Notes: generated by a model from the sequence alone, not told the origin. A stretch of 47,404 nucleotides of DNA from Bacteroidota bacterium (GCA_016868915.1 VGFL01000008.1:1-47404); one strand, 5' to 3'; counted from the stretch's first letter, positions 17,781-27,022 are shown. A program made the numbers and translations.

Positions 17781-19019
17781 ATGAATGCTTTACACTTTTG
17801 GATTTATTTAATTTTAATCATCCCGAACATTTTTAGCCAAAATAATTCGTCGCTCTGGAGAATTCATACTGATACGATTGAATCATATCATCCATTTTTT
17901 AATGATGAATTTAGCGGCAAATCCTTGAATTCAGAAAAATGGCTGGATCGATATCAATGGGGAGGGTTAGATTTCAAAATAGGCATGTATTCTGCGCCGG
18001 AAATGGTCTATGTATCCAACGGCATTCTTACATTAGGGGCTGACACCACATCCATGTGGTATCAATTTCCTGATTGGATATTAGATTCAAATGAAATCAA
18101 AAAAAATCAGGTTGAGGTGAGAAATAATAACATCCAACTAAACTATTTAACCTCTGTTGCTTTCAGTAAACAAACTTTCAAATACGGCTATTTCGAATGT
18201 AAAGCAAAATCCCCTTCGGGACAAGGATTGTGGCCTGCATTCTGGTTATATGGTGGAGAACCAAATGAAGAAATTGACTTTATGGAAATGAAAGGGGAAA
18301 AATACAACAAAATGCATGTTGACATACATTGCCCTAATAGATGTAAATACATAAAAATGAGAGGGTTACCTTTTATTACAAAACGTTGGGGAAGCTGGCT
18401 TAAATTTAATGTAAGACTTGTGGACGAATGGGTAATATATTCGGGTTTATGGGAACCAGGCCGTGTTACATTTTATGTTAATGGAGAAATAGTTGGCGAA
18501 TATAGAGGTGATTTTAAAACATCAATGCACTTAATAGCTAATTTATCAATCGCTGTAAAAGGAGGCCCATTTGCACCAGGAATTAATAAGAAAACTGTTT
18601 TTCCTAATTCATTTGAGGTTGATTATATTCGGGTTTGGAAAAATGGTTCAGACACTGATTATCTGAAACTTAAAAATCAAATCGACTTTGGTAAGGAAGA
18701 TATTCATTACAATAAACCTGTAAAAGAAACAAAGCTTAAAACAAAAAAGAAATTTATGTTGAGGAGTAAATCTCTGAAAAATGAACTTGGTTATGTAACA
18801 ACAATGTTAACAGATAATCAACATTTGCAAGTAACTAAAAATGGTAGAAAAATTCAAGATATATTTATTGAAATTATTGATTCTCAGGGAAAAACTATGC
18901 TGAATGAAAAAATTTCAACTCAAGTTGGTCTTATAAACTTAAAGTTACTCAACAAAGGAAAATATACTGTTAAAATTAGGCACCAAAACTCATTTAACTC
19001 AACTGTTATCAGTTTGTAA
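17781..19019 (+). CDS. Secreted glycoside hydrolase family 16 enzyme with T9SS-type tail
   Basis: A 412-residue secreted glycosidase. After a signal peptide (MNALHFWIYLILIIPNIFSQ) comes the GH16 jelly-roll: FNDEFSGKSLNSEKW, FKYGYFECKAKSPSGQGLWPAFWLYGG and the catalytic EEIDFMEMKG. With this start, E164 is the likely nucleophile, D166 the helper and E169 the acid/base. The domain ends near EVDYIRVWKNG. About 100 further residues end in KGKYTVKIRHQN, resembling a T9SS type A sorting tail. The family cleaves beta-1,3/1,4-glucans, agar, carrageenan or porphyran; the exact polymer is not readable. The ATG at 17781 fits the signal peptide better than the upstream non-ATG start at 17757. The gene stands alone. 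Confidence 0.85.
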   Translation: MNALHFWIYLILIIPNIFSQNNSSLWRIHTDTIESYHPFFNDEFSGKSLNSEKWLDRYQWGGLDFKIGMYSAPEMVYVSNGILTLGADTTSMWYQFPDWILDSNEIKKNQVEVRNNNIQLNYLTSVAFSKQTFKYGYFECKAKSPSGQGLWPAFWLYGGEPNEEIDFMEMKGEKYNKMHVDIHCPNRCKYIKMRGLPFITKRWGSWLKFNVRLVDEWVIYSGLWEPGRVTFYVNGEIVGEYRGDFKTSMHLIANLSIAVKGGPFAPGINKKTVFPNSFEVDYIRVWKNGSDTDYLKLKNQIDFGKEDIHYNKPVKETKLKTKKKFMLRSKSLKNELGYVTTMLTDNQHLQVTKNGRKIQDIFIEIIDSQGKTMLNEKISTQVGLINLKLLNKGKYTVKIRHQNSFNSTVISL

Positions 19020-19038
19020 GAAACTCTTTAATTTCAAT

Positions 19039-19857
19039 CTACTTTTGAGAGTTTGGTTTATCAATCTCATACATGGCGAGTGTTGCAGAAACAATTCCAA
19101 AAATTGGTGCTGAAGCTGCTAAAACCCACCAAGATAACTGACGAATCAACTCATATGTATTTTCTAAAGTCAGTGTATATTCAAAAAATATTCGAAGATC
19201 TACCGGAACAAAAATCATTAAGTAATAAATTAACCCAATCGAAATAGCCAATCCATAATGTTTACGGATGAAAATAATACTCTCACTAACATTTCTCCTA
19301 CGACGTTCATTAACATAATCCAAAAAGCTGAATCCATAATAATAAGAAGCAATTAAAATAACTATCCATTGCAAAGGACTCTCACTCGGTTTTTCCCAAA
19401 AAATGAATGCGATCAGTTGAATGAATAAAAAATAAATGTAATACCACATTAAATTTCGAATCATTATTTTGAGGGCCCTTACAACATCCTCCTTAAACTG
19501 ACTCCATGAGAATTCTTGTTTCTCTTTGGTGAGAATTCGCTCCGTTTTCTCAGAAATATATGTAAGCAAGGGAGAAAGAAATGCAACCACCATGTATTTA
19601 GCGAAGTACATCAAAACCATCCCGATAGTAACCTCCACAAGCCCATATATCAAATACCAAATAAGACTGTTTATTGTGTCTAGCTTTGCTTCAAAAACAT
19701 TATTTTGAAGAATATATCCATACCTGTAAATTATAAATAGAAGAACAAAAGGAATAATCAAATAAAAGATAAAGCCGTGGCGAACGATAAAAAAAAATGC
19801 ACGGAAGTATGACGCTAGGCCAACCCAAAAAAGCTGTAAATTTCGCCTTATAAGCAC
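19039..19857 (-). CDS. EI24 domain-containing (CysZ-like) membrane protein
   Basis: A 272-residue integral membrane protein of the EI24 family, the same fold as the sulfate transporter CysZ. The start LQLFWVGLASYFRAFFFI and a helical hairpin at about 28-50 are characteristic, as are YGFSFLDYVNERRR (about 178-192) and the closing hydrophobic segments. Four to six membrane helices are expected. Substrate is unknown. The frame starts with GTG at 19857, 23 bases after cysS on the same strand; cotranscription with cysS is likely. That neighbour pairs loosely with a sulfur/cysteine role, but this is only suggestive. Confidence 0.8.
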   Translation of the reverse strand: MLIRRNLQLFWVGLASYFRAFFFIVRHGFIFYLIIPFVLLFIIYRYGYILQNNVFEAKLDTINSLIWYLIYGLVEVTIGMVLMYFAKYMVVAFLSPLLTYISEKTERILTKEKQEFSWSQFKEDVVRALKIMIRNLMWYYIYFLFIQLIAFIFWEKPSESPLQWIVILIASYYYGFSFLDYVNERRRRNVSESIIFIRKHYGLAISIGLIYYLMIFVPVDLRIFFEYTLTLENTYELIRQLSWWVLAASAPIFGIVSATLAMYEIDKPNSQK

Positions 19858-19880
19858 TTAATATTGGTTTTCAAAATTCT

Positions 19881-21344
19881 TCAACTCCAGGTAGTTCCTT
19901 CCTTTCCATCTTTTACTACAATTCCCGCTTCCTCCAACGCATTGCGTATTTTATCTGAAGTAGTCCAGTCTTTATTTTGTCGTGCTTGTTGACGTAAATC
20001 CATTACTAAATCCATCACCGGATTTAATTTTGAATGAGATGAAGCAGTTTTTAACTCCACACCTAACACGTCATAAATAAATCCATTCATTTCTTTATCC
20101 AACAGCGCCCTATCATCTGAAGAAATGGTTTCCTTTCCATCGTTAATTAAATTGACGAATTTTACGGCATCAAATAAATTTGCAATAAGAATTGGTGCGT
20201 TAAAATCATCGTTCATTGCCTCGTAAAAATTTTGAATAACCCCTTGAACATCAAAAGATGATTTATCTGAAACGGTGATTTTTTCCACTAGTTTAATTCC
20301 TTCGCTTAACCGAGAAAGACCTTTTTCAGCCGCATCTAATGCCGATTCTGTAAAATCTAACGTACTTCTGTAATGAGCCTGCATCATAAAAAATCGAATT
20401 ACATTGGCCGAATATGCTTTTTTAAAAAGTGATGTGGTTCCATCGATGATTTCTTTCGGTAGAAAATAATTTTCAAATGATTTACTCATTTTCTGCCCAT
20501 TAACATTTAGCATATTTGCATGCATCCAAACTTTTGCCGGATTACATCCAAACGAACCGCAACTTTGAGCGATTTCATCCTCATGATGTGGAAATTTTAA
20601 ATCCATTCCTCCTCCATGAATATCAAACTGCTTTCCTAAATATTTTGTACTCATAGCTGTACATTCAATATGCCACCCGGGATTTCCATCGCCCCATGGA
20701 GAACGCCAAATTTGCATATCCTCAGGATTCGCCTTTTTCCACAATGCAAAATCAGCAAAAAACCGCTTTTCATCTTGCGCATTCAAAGAACGAGTTTCAG
20801 TCGAAAGTTCCTCTACTTTTCTTCCGCTTAAAATACCGTAATTAAAATCCTGCATATATTTTTGGGTATCAAAATATACTGATCCATTTACAACATAGGC
20901 ATAGCCATTTTGAAGTATTTGTTCGATAATTTCAATCTGCTCTTGAATATGTCCCGTTGCAGTGGGTTCAATACTCGGTGATAATAGATTATAAATTCGC
21001 TGTAATTCTTGAAATTTCAAATTGTATTTGTAAACGATTTCAAGTGATTGTACTTGTTCTAACCGAGCTGCTTTACCAATACTATCCTCTTCGTATCCAG
21101 CGCTATTCGTTATGTGTCCGGCATCTGTAATATTTCTTACGTATTTTACCCTGTAACCCAAATGGAGTAAATAGCGATAAATCAAATCAAAATTGATAAA
21201 CGTTCTCATATTACCCATATGTGGTTCACTGTACAAAGTAGGACCACAAACGTACATCCCCACATAATTATCATGCAAAGGCACGAATAATTCTTTTTTA
21301 CCGGTTAAACTGTTGTAAATCTGAAGCTTTTTCTGATTTTCCAT
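19881..21344 (-). CDS. cysS: Cysteinyl-tRNA synthetase
   Basis: A 487-residue class I synthetase charging tRNA-Cys. The N-terminus has the zinc/cysteine-binding CGPT (Cys33) followed by the HIGH-type motif EPHMGNMRTF. Further zinc ligands are in HIECTAMS and FPHHEDEIAQS. The KMSKS loop is NGQKMSKSFEN. A C-terminal helical anticodon-binding region carries SDKIRNALEEAGIVVKDGKEGTTW, the usual end of CysRS. It is slightly longer than the 461 residues of E. coli. A -7 element at 21360 is placed well for its ATG. It is followed by the EI24 gene. Confidence 0.96.
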   Translation of the reverse strand: MENQKKLQIYNSLTGKKELFVPLHDNYVGMYVCGPTLYSEPHMGNMRTFINFDLIYRYLLHLGYRVKYVRNITDAGHITNSAGYEEDSIGKAARLEQVQSLEIVYKYNLKFQELQRIYNLLSPSIEPTATGHIQEQIEIIEQILQNGYAYVVNGSVYFDTQKYMQDFNYGILSGRKVEELSTETRSLNAQDEKRFFADFALWKKANPEDMQIWRSPWGDGNPGWHIECTAMSTKYLGKQFDIHGGGMDLKFPHHEDEIAQSCGSFGCNPAKVWMHANMLNVNGQKMSKSFENYFLPKEIIDGTTSLFKKAYSANVIRFFMMQAHYRSTLDFTESALDAAEKGLSRLSEGIKLVEKITVSDKSSFDVQGVIQNFYEAMNDDFNAPILIANLFDAVKFVNLINDGKETISSDDRALLDKEMNGFIYDVLGVELKTASSHSKLNPVMDLVMDLRQQARQNKDWTTSDKIRNALEEAGIVVKDGKEGTTWS

Positions 21345-21359
21345 AACTTATTTCGCAGT

Positions 21360-21367
21360 CAAAGTTA
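21360..21367 (-). promoter_or_regulatory. Bacteroidota -7 element TAACTTTG for cysS
   Basis: It matches TAnnTTTG, with 15 bases between it and the cysS ATG. No clear -33 box. Confidence 0.45.
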
Positions 21368-21452
21368 AGGAATTCTACGCGTAGATTTGGTGTGAAAAAT
21401 CCTAAAAAGTGAATTTAGTTTAATATCGACTTTTACTTTATTCGATGTTTCA

Positions 21453-22841
21453 TTAGGGTTTCTCGTAAATCACATCAAAAACCATTACTGTATTTCCGGA
21501 TCCTGGTGTAGTGCTTTTACCTTGTGAAGTAGTAACTAGTTGTTTCCCATCGGGGGATAATGACATTCCTACGGGAAATTTTGCAGCATCAACCTCCATA
21601 ATTTTTTTCATTGTTAATGCTTCAATAACGGATACTTTGCATGCATCATTTACACAGGCGAAAATATATTTTCCGTCTCTCGTTATATCGATTGTTCGGG
21701 CGCCTGGACCTACATCAACTGTTTCCCATTTGCTAAACGAAATTTCATTATTTTCATCAAAATTTTGAGAAAAAATATCATCTAATTTAGCCCTTTGTAC
21801 AACTCCATTTCTGTTTGAACTTAACATTAAATACCCTTGATTGATAATCAAATGACGTAAATTTGAGGATGCTCCAACTATCGTCCCCAAGTACTTGCGA
21901 CTTGCTACGTCTACGACTGCAATTCCATTACCAGACATTTTTGCAATTAGAATCTTTTTATTATCGGGAGTAAAAACAGTACCACGAAGGCAATTTCCAC
22001 AATCGTTATCTCTATCAGAACCTGAGCTGAAATTCATACTTAAACGATTGTCAACTACAATGTGGGAAACATACTTAAAATCAAATGGATTATTACTTGA
22101 TATGTCAATCAGCCCAATCGTATTATCTCCCCAATGAGTTACTGCAATTAACTTATTGTTGCTTGAGCATGCAATCATTTTTGGCAGAGGCCCACTTGGC
22201 ATTACTCGTATGATTTCATCGTTTTTAGTATCGATTATTGCCACAGCAGATGGAGATTCTGCCTTAGGATCCCAATCTCTTCTGTAATAGGTTACCCACA
22301 AATATTTGCCGTTGTGAGAAAGACAGCTCTCTACGGGTTTCCCAGAAAAATGATTGTATTCTGATTTTGTTTGTTTGAATTTATAATCAAAAACAGTATT
22401 TTCATTTTCCTTAAATAATCTATTATTTGAAGCTGAAAATATATGTTTAATTTCTTTCAGTTTTTTTAATGATTTGGCGTCAAAAACAACAGTGGTGTAT
22501 CCTTCCAAACTATTTACGTAAAATTTACTGCCGTCTGAAGAATACGTTACTGATTTTGGGGAGTTTATTGCAGCCTCATATACTGTCATTTTATCTTTTG
22601 TAGCCGCTGATCTACTTTGAATAACCTTTACAAGGGCTAAATCTTTAAAGGACCCATTATCAACATAGACAGGTGGCTTGATAGTATCATCTATGGGTTT
22701 CGTTGTTATTACATTGCCCGAAGTAGTTCCAATATTGCATGCAACGAGTAAGTATAGGCTAAATCCAAAAGTGCTAACTGACATAAATATTGATTTTTGG
22801 TAAAAGAACTTGAAAGGTAAAAAAAGTAAATTACAATTCAT
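21453..22841 (-). CDS. Beta-propeller lipoprotein (YncE/YVTN-type repeats)
   Basis: A 462-residue exported protein made of repeated propeller blades, with phrases such as VTYSSDGSKFYVNSLEGYTTVVFDAKSLK, AVAIIDTKNDEIIRVM and GMSLSPDGKQLVTTSQG, typical of YVTN/YncE seven-bladed propellers. The signal sequence ends SLYLLVAC, a lipobox. One loop, SGSDRDNDCGNCLRG, has a CxxC-type cysteine pair. Such proteins usually bind ligands or partners at the cell surface; no enzyme residues are evident. I start at the ATG at 22841. The frame is open to a TTG at 22898, but that TTG is part of the promoter element TACCTTTG, so it cannot be the start. An ATG at 22784 is an alternative. Confidence 0.75.
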   Translation of the reverse strand: MNCNLLFLPFKFFYQKSIFMSVSTFGFSLYLLVACNIGTTSGNVITTKPIDDTIKPPVYVDNGSFKDLALVKVIQSRSAATKDKMTVYEAAINSPKSVTYSSDGSKFYVNSLEGYTTVVFDAKSLKKLKEIKHIFSASNNRLFKENENTVFDYKFKQTKSEYNHFSGKPVESCLSHNGKYLWVTYYRRDWDPKAESPSAVAIIDTKNDEIIRVMPSGPLPKMIACSSNNKLIAVTHWGDNTIGLIDISSNNPFDFKYVSHIVVDNRLSMNFSSGSDRDNDCGNCLRGTVFTPDNKKILIAKMSGNGIAVVDVASRKYLGTIVGASSNLRHLIINQGYLMLSSNRNGVVQRAKLDDIFSQNFDENNEISFSKWETVDVGPGARTIDITRDGKYIFACVNDACKVSVIEALTMKKIMEVDAAKFPVGMSLSPDGKQLVTTSQGKSTTPGSGNTVMVFDVIYEKP

Positions 22842-22895
22842 AAAATTTATTTTAAACCCGAAATAATTAACTGATTTTATTGAATTAATATACCG

Positions 22896-22903
22896 CAAAG
22901 GTA
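22896..22903 (-). promoter_or_regulatory. Bacteroidota -7 element TACCTTTG for the propeller gene
   Basis: It matches TAnnTTTG. Its last three bases, TTG, form the longest possible start codon of the downstream frame, so that start is excluded and the ATG at 22841 or 22784 must be used. Confidence 0.5.
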
Positions 22904-22942
22904 AAATATTATTGGATAAAAACTAAAGAGGTCAAAGAGAGA

Positions 22943-24151
22943 CTAGTCTCGTCCTAACCAAACTTTTGCAAAGAAATTTTTATACCGTTTTGAAGCCATG
23001 AATTTATTTCCTCCATATACCTTCATTACAACAACAAGTGTATTGTTCTTATTCACACGCACCCAACTCAATCCTTCTGGGTAACTGTAGGATAATCCAT
23101 CCATTACCACAGTACCATCGTCAAGTTGAACTTTCAGTGGCTCCAAAACAGATGGGCTAGCGATATAAATAGAGGCATAATCTTCTAAGGAGAGAGAGTC
23201 TTGTGCTGGAATTAATTGCAAAATATAAGAATTTCCTTGGCCTAATTCACAATAAATCAACTCAATAGATCCATCGTCATTTATAAATTCAAAAGGCTTT
23301 CCAGGAAATATCGCTGAAACATTAAGTTCGCGATTTTGATAGTTGTAATAGTTTTTTTCCTTCACTTTTCTTTTTTCCGTAATAGACAGCTCACTGTATG
23401 TTGCCTCAACTTTGCGTACTGTATACCCTTTTTTCCTCAATAGATTTATAAGCCCTTTTCCGCCTCCTAAGTGAGCCGCCCCCACTGCGCAAAAAACACT
23501 ATTTAATTTGAGAATTGAATCAAGTTTTTCGGACATTTCTCCATTGCGGGTTATAATTAAATTAACATAATTTTCCTTCAGTAGACTTTTACGTGTAAAT
23601 TCTTCAATTTTCTCAATGTCTCCATTTACGTATAAATTAAACATGACCTCCTTCCTTGTTTCACTAAAATTGAAAAAAAGTTGGTTTGACTTTTTAACTT
23701 CGGAAAGCGCTTTTGTTTGATCGGTGTATGTTTCAAAAAAATACAGCTGTTTTTGAGCATTGGTCGCATACTGTTGAAAATATGCATCCATGAATTGAGG
23801 CATGCCATCTTCATCCCCATAAACGGTGTTTGAGGCTTTTTTACTTATTGAATATGGATCTCCATATATATCTAACTTCAACTCAACTGCATCCTTACGA
23901 ACGTCCATTTTTTTGAAAAGGGAGAATATATCAGTCTCAAGAGCAACTAATTCTACTTTATCCAATGCATAAAAGAGAGTATCAGAAAATCCAAATAAAT
24001 CTTTCTGATTGCTGTGGAAGGTTCCAAATAAATAAGATTTTTTTTTAAGCCCATTACCAGAAATTTCCCATAAAAGAGAATTTTCAGGCTTATACAACTG
24101 TGCATTACCAAAAAATGAACTACTTAAAAAGAAAAAGAAAAAAATTCGCAT
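22943..24151 (-). CDS. TraB/GumN family protein with C-terminal extension
   Basis: A 402-residue exported protein. A signal peptide (MRIFFFFFLSSSFFGNAQ) leads into the TraB/GumN core: LLWEISG, the YLFGTFHSNQKD motif with GxxH, VALETD, and the distal AVGAAHLGGGKGLINLLRKKGY. The core resembles Tiki-type metalloproteases, and bacterial members are of unknown or suspected peptidase activity. The core ends near residue 265; about 135 more residues (RELNVSAIFPGKPFEF onwards) form an extra domain of unknown type. The ATG at 24151 is chosen because the longer GTG start at 24157 overlaps the promoter element. Only 5 bases separate the element from this ATG. Confidence 0.8.
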   Translation of the reverse strand: MRIFFFFFLSSSFFGNAQLYKPENSLLWEISGNGLKKKSYLFGTFHSNQKDLFGFSDTLFYALDKVELVALETDIFSLFKKMDVRKDAVELKLDIYGDPYSISKKASNTVYGDEDGMPQFMDAYFQQYATNAQKQLYFFETYTDQTKALSEVKKSNQLFFNFSETRKEVMFNLYVNGDIEKIEEFTRKSLLKENYVNLIITRNGEMSEKLDSILKLNSVFCAVGAAHLGGGKGLINLLRKKGYTVRKVEATYSELSITEKRKVKEKNYYNYQNRELNVSAIFPGKPFEFINDDGSIELIYCELGQGNSYILQLIPAQDSLSLEDYASIYIASPSVLEPLKVQLDDGTVVMDGLSYSYPEGLSWVRVNKNNTLVVVMKVYGGNKFMASKRYKNFFAKVWLGRD

Positions 24152-24156
24152 TACCA

Positions 24157-24164
24157 CAAAGTTA
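24157..24164 (-). promoter_or_regulatory. Bacteroidota -7 element TAACTTTG directly before an ATG
   Basis: It matches TAnnTTTG; five bases (TGGTA) separate it from the ATG at 24151, predicting a leaderless transcript. It also overlaps the possible GTG start at 24157. Confidence 0.45.
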
Positions 24165-24196
24165 ATCTTTTTATAATTTAACCGGTGGTAGTTTCT

Positions 24197-25741
24197 TTAT
24201 TTCGAACTTAATTCAATATACGGAATGAGTAGTTCATCCAATGAAATTCCCCCGTGCTGAAAAGTATTTTGATAATAATTGACAAACTGATTGTAATTAT
24301 TCGGATAAACAAAGTAATCATTATCACCTGCAAAAACAAATTCAGCAGATATCTTTTGTTTCGGTAAAAATACGTCTTGTGGGTTTTTTACCACATAAAC
24401 TTCTTTTGTATTGTATGATAAACCACGTCCTACCTTATAACGAAGATTTGTATTTGTTGTTTTCTCACCAATTATCCGAATTGGATTGGAAACTTTTACG
24501 GTCCCATGATCGGTTGTAATAATAAGCTTCATCTTACTATCAGCAATTTTTTTAACAATTTCAAATAAAGGAGAATGCTGAAACCAAGACATGGTAAGTG
24601 ATCTGTAGGCCGCTTCGTCTGAAGCCAATTCTTTAATCATTTCCATCTCTGTTCTCGCATGAGATAGCATGTCAACAAAATTATAAACGATAAAACTTAC
24701 ATCATTTTCCTTCAATTTTGAGAATTGGTCATTCAATTTCTTTCCTGCTTCAAGATTTGTAATTTTATTGTATGACCATTTTACTTGTTTGCCCAATCTT
24801 TTAAGATTTGCCTCTAAAAAATCAGCTTCATGAAGATTTTTCCCCCCATCGTCATCCTCATTTTTCCATAGATTTGGAAAGCGCCTCTCTATCTCTGAGG
24901 GCATTAATCCGGCAAAAAAAGCATTTCGTGCATAGTGAGTTGCAGTCGGTAAAATCGAGAAGATCACCTCTTCTTTTTCAACTTTAAAATACTTTGAGAA
25001 TTCTGGTTCTAAAATTTTCCACTGATCGAATCGTAAGTTATCAATTACCAGAACAACAGTTTTTTGTTTTCCGATAAATGGAGAAATATTTTCTTTTAAA
25101 ATAGTATGAATCATTTTTGGAGCATCCTCTCCACCTTTCAACCAATCTTCGTAATTATTTTCAACATATCTGCAAAATAACTGGTTGGCCTCCTTTCGTT
25201 GCATTTCTAAAATTTCGCGCATCGCGATATTATTTGATTTTTCTAATTCTAAATCCCAATAAATCAATTTAGTAAAAAGTTCAACCCATTCCGAATGAGA
25301 TAATCTTCCAGCCATTAGCTGGCCAATTTGACGAAAATCTTGTTGGTATGCAGATGACGTTCGTTGAGAAACTAATTTCGAACTATCGAGATTTTTCTTG
25401 ATGCTTGATAATATTTGTTTTGGATTAACCGGTTTTATAAGATAATCAGAAATTTTGCTGCCAATAGCTTCCTCCATTATGTGTTCCTCTTCACTCTTTG
25501 TTATCATTACAATTGGAATCAAGGGACGAATTTCTTTTATTTTTACCAAGGCATCCAGACCTGATACACCAGGCATATTTTCATCTAAAAATATTATGTC
25601 AAAATCTTCTTCAAGACATGCATCAATAGCATCTCCACCTGACTTTACTGTTTTGACAAGATATCCTTTTTCCTCTAAAAATATTACGTGGGGTTTCAAC
25701 AAATCAATTTCGTCATCTGCCCAAAGGATTGTGCCTTGCAT
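24197..25741 (-). CDS. porX: Type IX secretion response regulator PorX (receiver plus PglZ domain)
   Basis: A 514-residue protein. Residues 1-120 are a receiver domain: acidic pair D9/D10, phosphorylation site Asp53 in FLDENMPG, switch Thr and Lys in MITKSEEE, and YLIKPVNP. A helical linker follows. From about 215 to the end is an alkaline-phosphatase-fold PglZ domain with VVLVIDNLRFDQW, PTATHYARNAFFAGLMP, IVYNFVDMLSHAR and LIITTDHGTVKV, carrying the expected metal-binding Asp/His residues. In Porphyromonas PorX controls T9SS gene expression with the kinase PorY and contacts the secretion motor. It starts with ATG only about 20 bases from the divergent HD-domain gene's promoter. Confidence 0.92.
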   Translation of the reverse strand: MQGTILWADDEIDLLKPHVIFLEEKGYLVKTVKSGGDAIDACLEEDFDIIFLDENMPGVSGLDALVKIKEIRPLIPIVMITKSEEEHIMEEAIGSKISDYLIKPVNPKQILSSIKKNLDSSKLVSQRTSSAYQQDFRQIGQLMAGRLSHSEWVELFTKLIYWDLELEKSNNIAMREILEMQRKEANQLFCRYVENNYEDWLKGGEDAPKMIHTILKENISPFIGKQKTVVLVIDNLRFDQWKILEPEFSKYFKVEKEEVIFSILPTATHYARNAFFAGLMPSEIERRFPNLWKNEDDDGGKNLHEADFLEANLKRLGKQVKWSYNKITNLEAGKKLNDQFSKLKENDVSFIVYNFVDMLSHARTEMEMIKELASDEAAYRSLTMSWFQHSPLFEIVKKIADSKMKLIITTDHGTVKVSNPIRIIGEKTTNTNLRYKVGRGLSYNTKEVYVVKNPQDVFLPKQKISAEFVFAGDNDYFVYPNNYNQFVNYYQNTFQHGGISLDELLIPYIELSSK

Positions 25742-25765
25742 ATTGTATTTTAATTCTTAGTTTTG
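25736..25765 (+). promoter_or_regulatory. Bacteroidota promoter of the HD-domain gene
   Basis: TTG at 25736-25738, a 19-base spacer and TAGTTTTG at 25758-25765 match the -33/-7 consensus. The -33 box overlaps the first codons of the divergent porX gene. The final TTG of the -7 box is also the furthest possible start codon of the HD gene, which is therefore not used. Confidence 0.65.
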
Positions 25766-25780
25766 AATAAAATTAATGTT

Positions 25781-27022
25781 TTGCGACCAAAACTCACTCT
25801 AAATAATAAAAAGAAAATTGTAAACGATCCCATCTACGGATTTATTACAATTCCTACTGAAATTCTTTTTGATATTATTGAACATCCATACATGCAGCGA
25901 CTCAGAAGAATTATGCAGTTAGGATTAAGTCATCTTGTATATCCAGGAGCCATCCATACACGTTTTCATCACGTTATTGGAGCTACCCACCTAATGAGTC
26001 TAGCCATTGAAACAATACGAAAAAAGGGGTTCGAAATCAGTGCCGATGAAGAACGCGCTGTACTCATTGCAATTCTGCTGCACGACATTGGCCATGGGCC
26101 ATTTAGTCATGCGCTAGAATATGATATTGTTAAGAATGTGAGTCATGAAAAAATTTCAGGTTATTTCATAAAAGAATTGTCTAACGAATTTGGCGATGAC
26201 CTCGAAAGAGCCCTTTTGATTTTTAAAGACACCTATTCTAAACCATTTTTACACCAACTCGTCTCAAGTCAATTGGACATGGATCGATTAGACTATCTAA
26301 ATCGGGATAGTTTTTACTCTGGAGTATCTGAAGGAATTATTGGGAGTAACCGCTTAATTGATATGCTCACAGTACATGATGGAAATTTGGTTATGGAAGA
26401 AAAAGGAATTTATTCCATTGAAAAATTCATTGTGTCGCGCCGCTTGATGTATTGGCAAGTATATCTACATAAAACAGTAGTTGCAGCCGAATTTATGTTG
26501 GTGCATGCCTTAAGAAGAGCTAAAGAACTAATTTTGCGTGGAGATGAATTATTTGGTAGTCCAGCACTATTATTTTTTCTTAAAAATCAGATAACTGAAA
26601 AAGAATTTACGGATAATTCACAGGTTCTGAAAAACTTTGCCTTACTTGATGACTATGATATTTTAGGTGCTATGAAAATCTGGCAAAATTGCAATGACCC
26701 GGTGCTGTCAAAACTGTCTTCAGGTATCGTAAATAGAAATCTATTCAAAATTGAAATTTCTCGAGAACCTTACAGTGAAGATCGAATGTCTCTAGAAAAA
26801 GAAATCGTTAAATCAAATTTCAAGTTGTCAGATGAGGAAGTTGACTATTTTGTCTACACAAATATTCTAAGTAATAAGGCATACAACGAAAACAAACAAA
26901 ATATTAATCTTATTATGAAAAGTGGTGAGATTATGGATTTAACAAAAGCCTCTGACAATCTCAATATTTCTGCACTAGCACAACCTGTAGAAAAGTTCTT
27001 TATTTGTTATCCTGTAAAATAA
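25781..27022 (+). CDS. HD-domain phosphohydrolase (dGTPase-like)
   Basis: A roughly 413-residue cytoplasmic protein of the HD superfamily. After KKIVNDPIYGFITIP come QLGLSHLVYPGAIHTRFHHVIGATHL and the metal-binding HD motif LLHDIGHGPFSHALE. A third block, SQLDMDRLDYLNRDS, supplies the last Asp. The family resembles dGTP triphosphohydrolases and SAMHD1. The start codon is not ATG: the TTG at 25763 lies in the promoter, so TTG at 25781 or another non-ATG codon just before KKKIVND must be used. The 3' end overlaps the DUF3817 start by one base (TAATG). It lies divergent to porX. Confidence 0.88.
   Translation: MRPKLTLNNKKKIVNDPIYGFITIPTEILFDIIEHPYMQRLRRIMQLGLSHLVYPGAIHTRFHHVIGATHLMSLAIETIRKKGFEISADEERAVLIAILLHDIGHGPFSHALEYDIVKNVSHEKISGYFIKELSNEFGDDLERALLIFKDTYSKPFLHQLVSSQLDMDRLDYLNRDSFYSGVSEGIIGSNRLIDMLTVHDGNLVMEEKGIYSIEKFIVSRRLMYWQVYLHKTVVAAEFMLVHALRRAKELILRGDELFGSPALLFFLKNQITEKEFTDNSQVLKNFALLDDYDILGAMKIWQNCNDPVLSKLSSGIVNRNLFKIEISREPYSEDRMSLEKEIVKSNFKLSDEEVDYFVYTNILSNKAYNENKQNINLIMKSGEIMDLTKASDNLNISALAQPVEKFFICYPVK

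Noticed and set aside
19021-19054. Inverted repeat AAACTCT / AGAGTTT between the GH16 and EI24 genes as a terminator
   Set aside because: The loop is 20 bases, the right arm encodes the last residues of the EI24 protein, and there is no T-run.
22939-22950. Perfect 12-base palindrome GAGACTAGTCTC at the end of the TraB/GumN gene
   Set aside because: It has no loop to form an RNA hairpin, overlaps the stop codon, and occurs once; I take it as chance.
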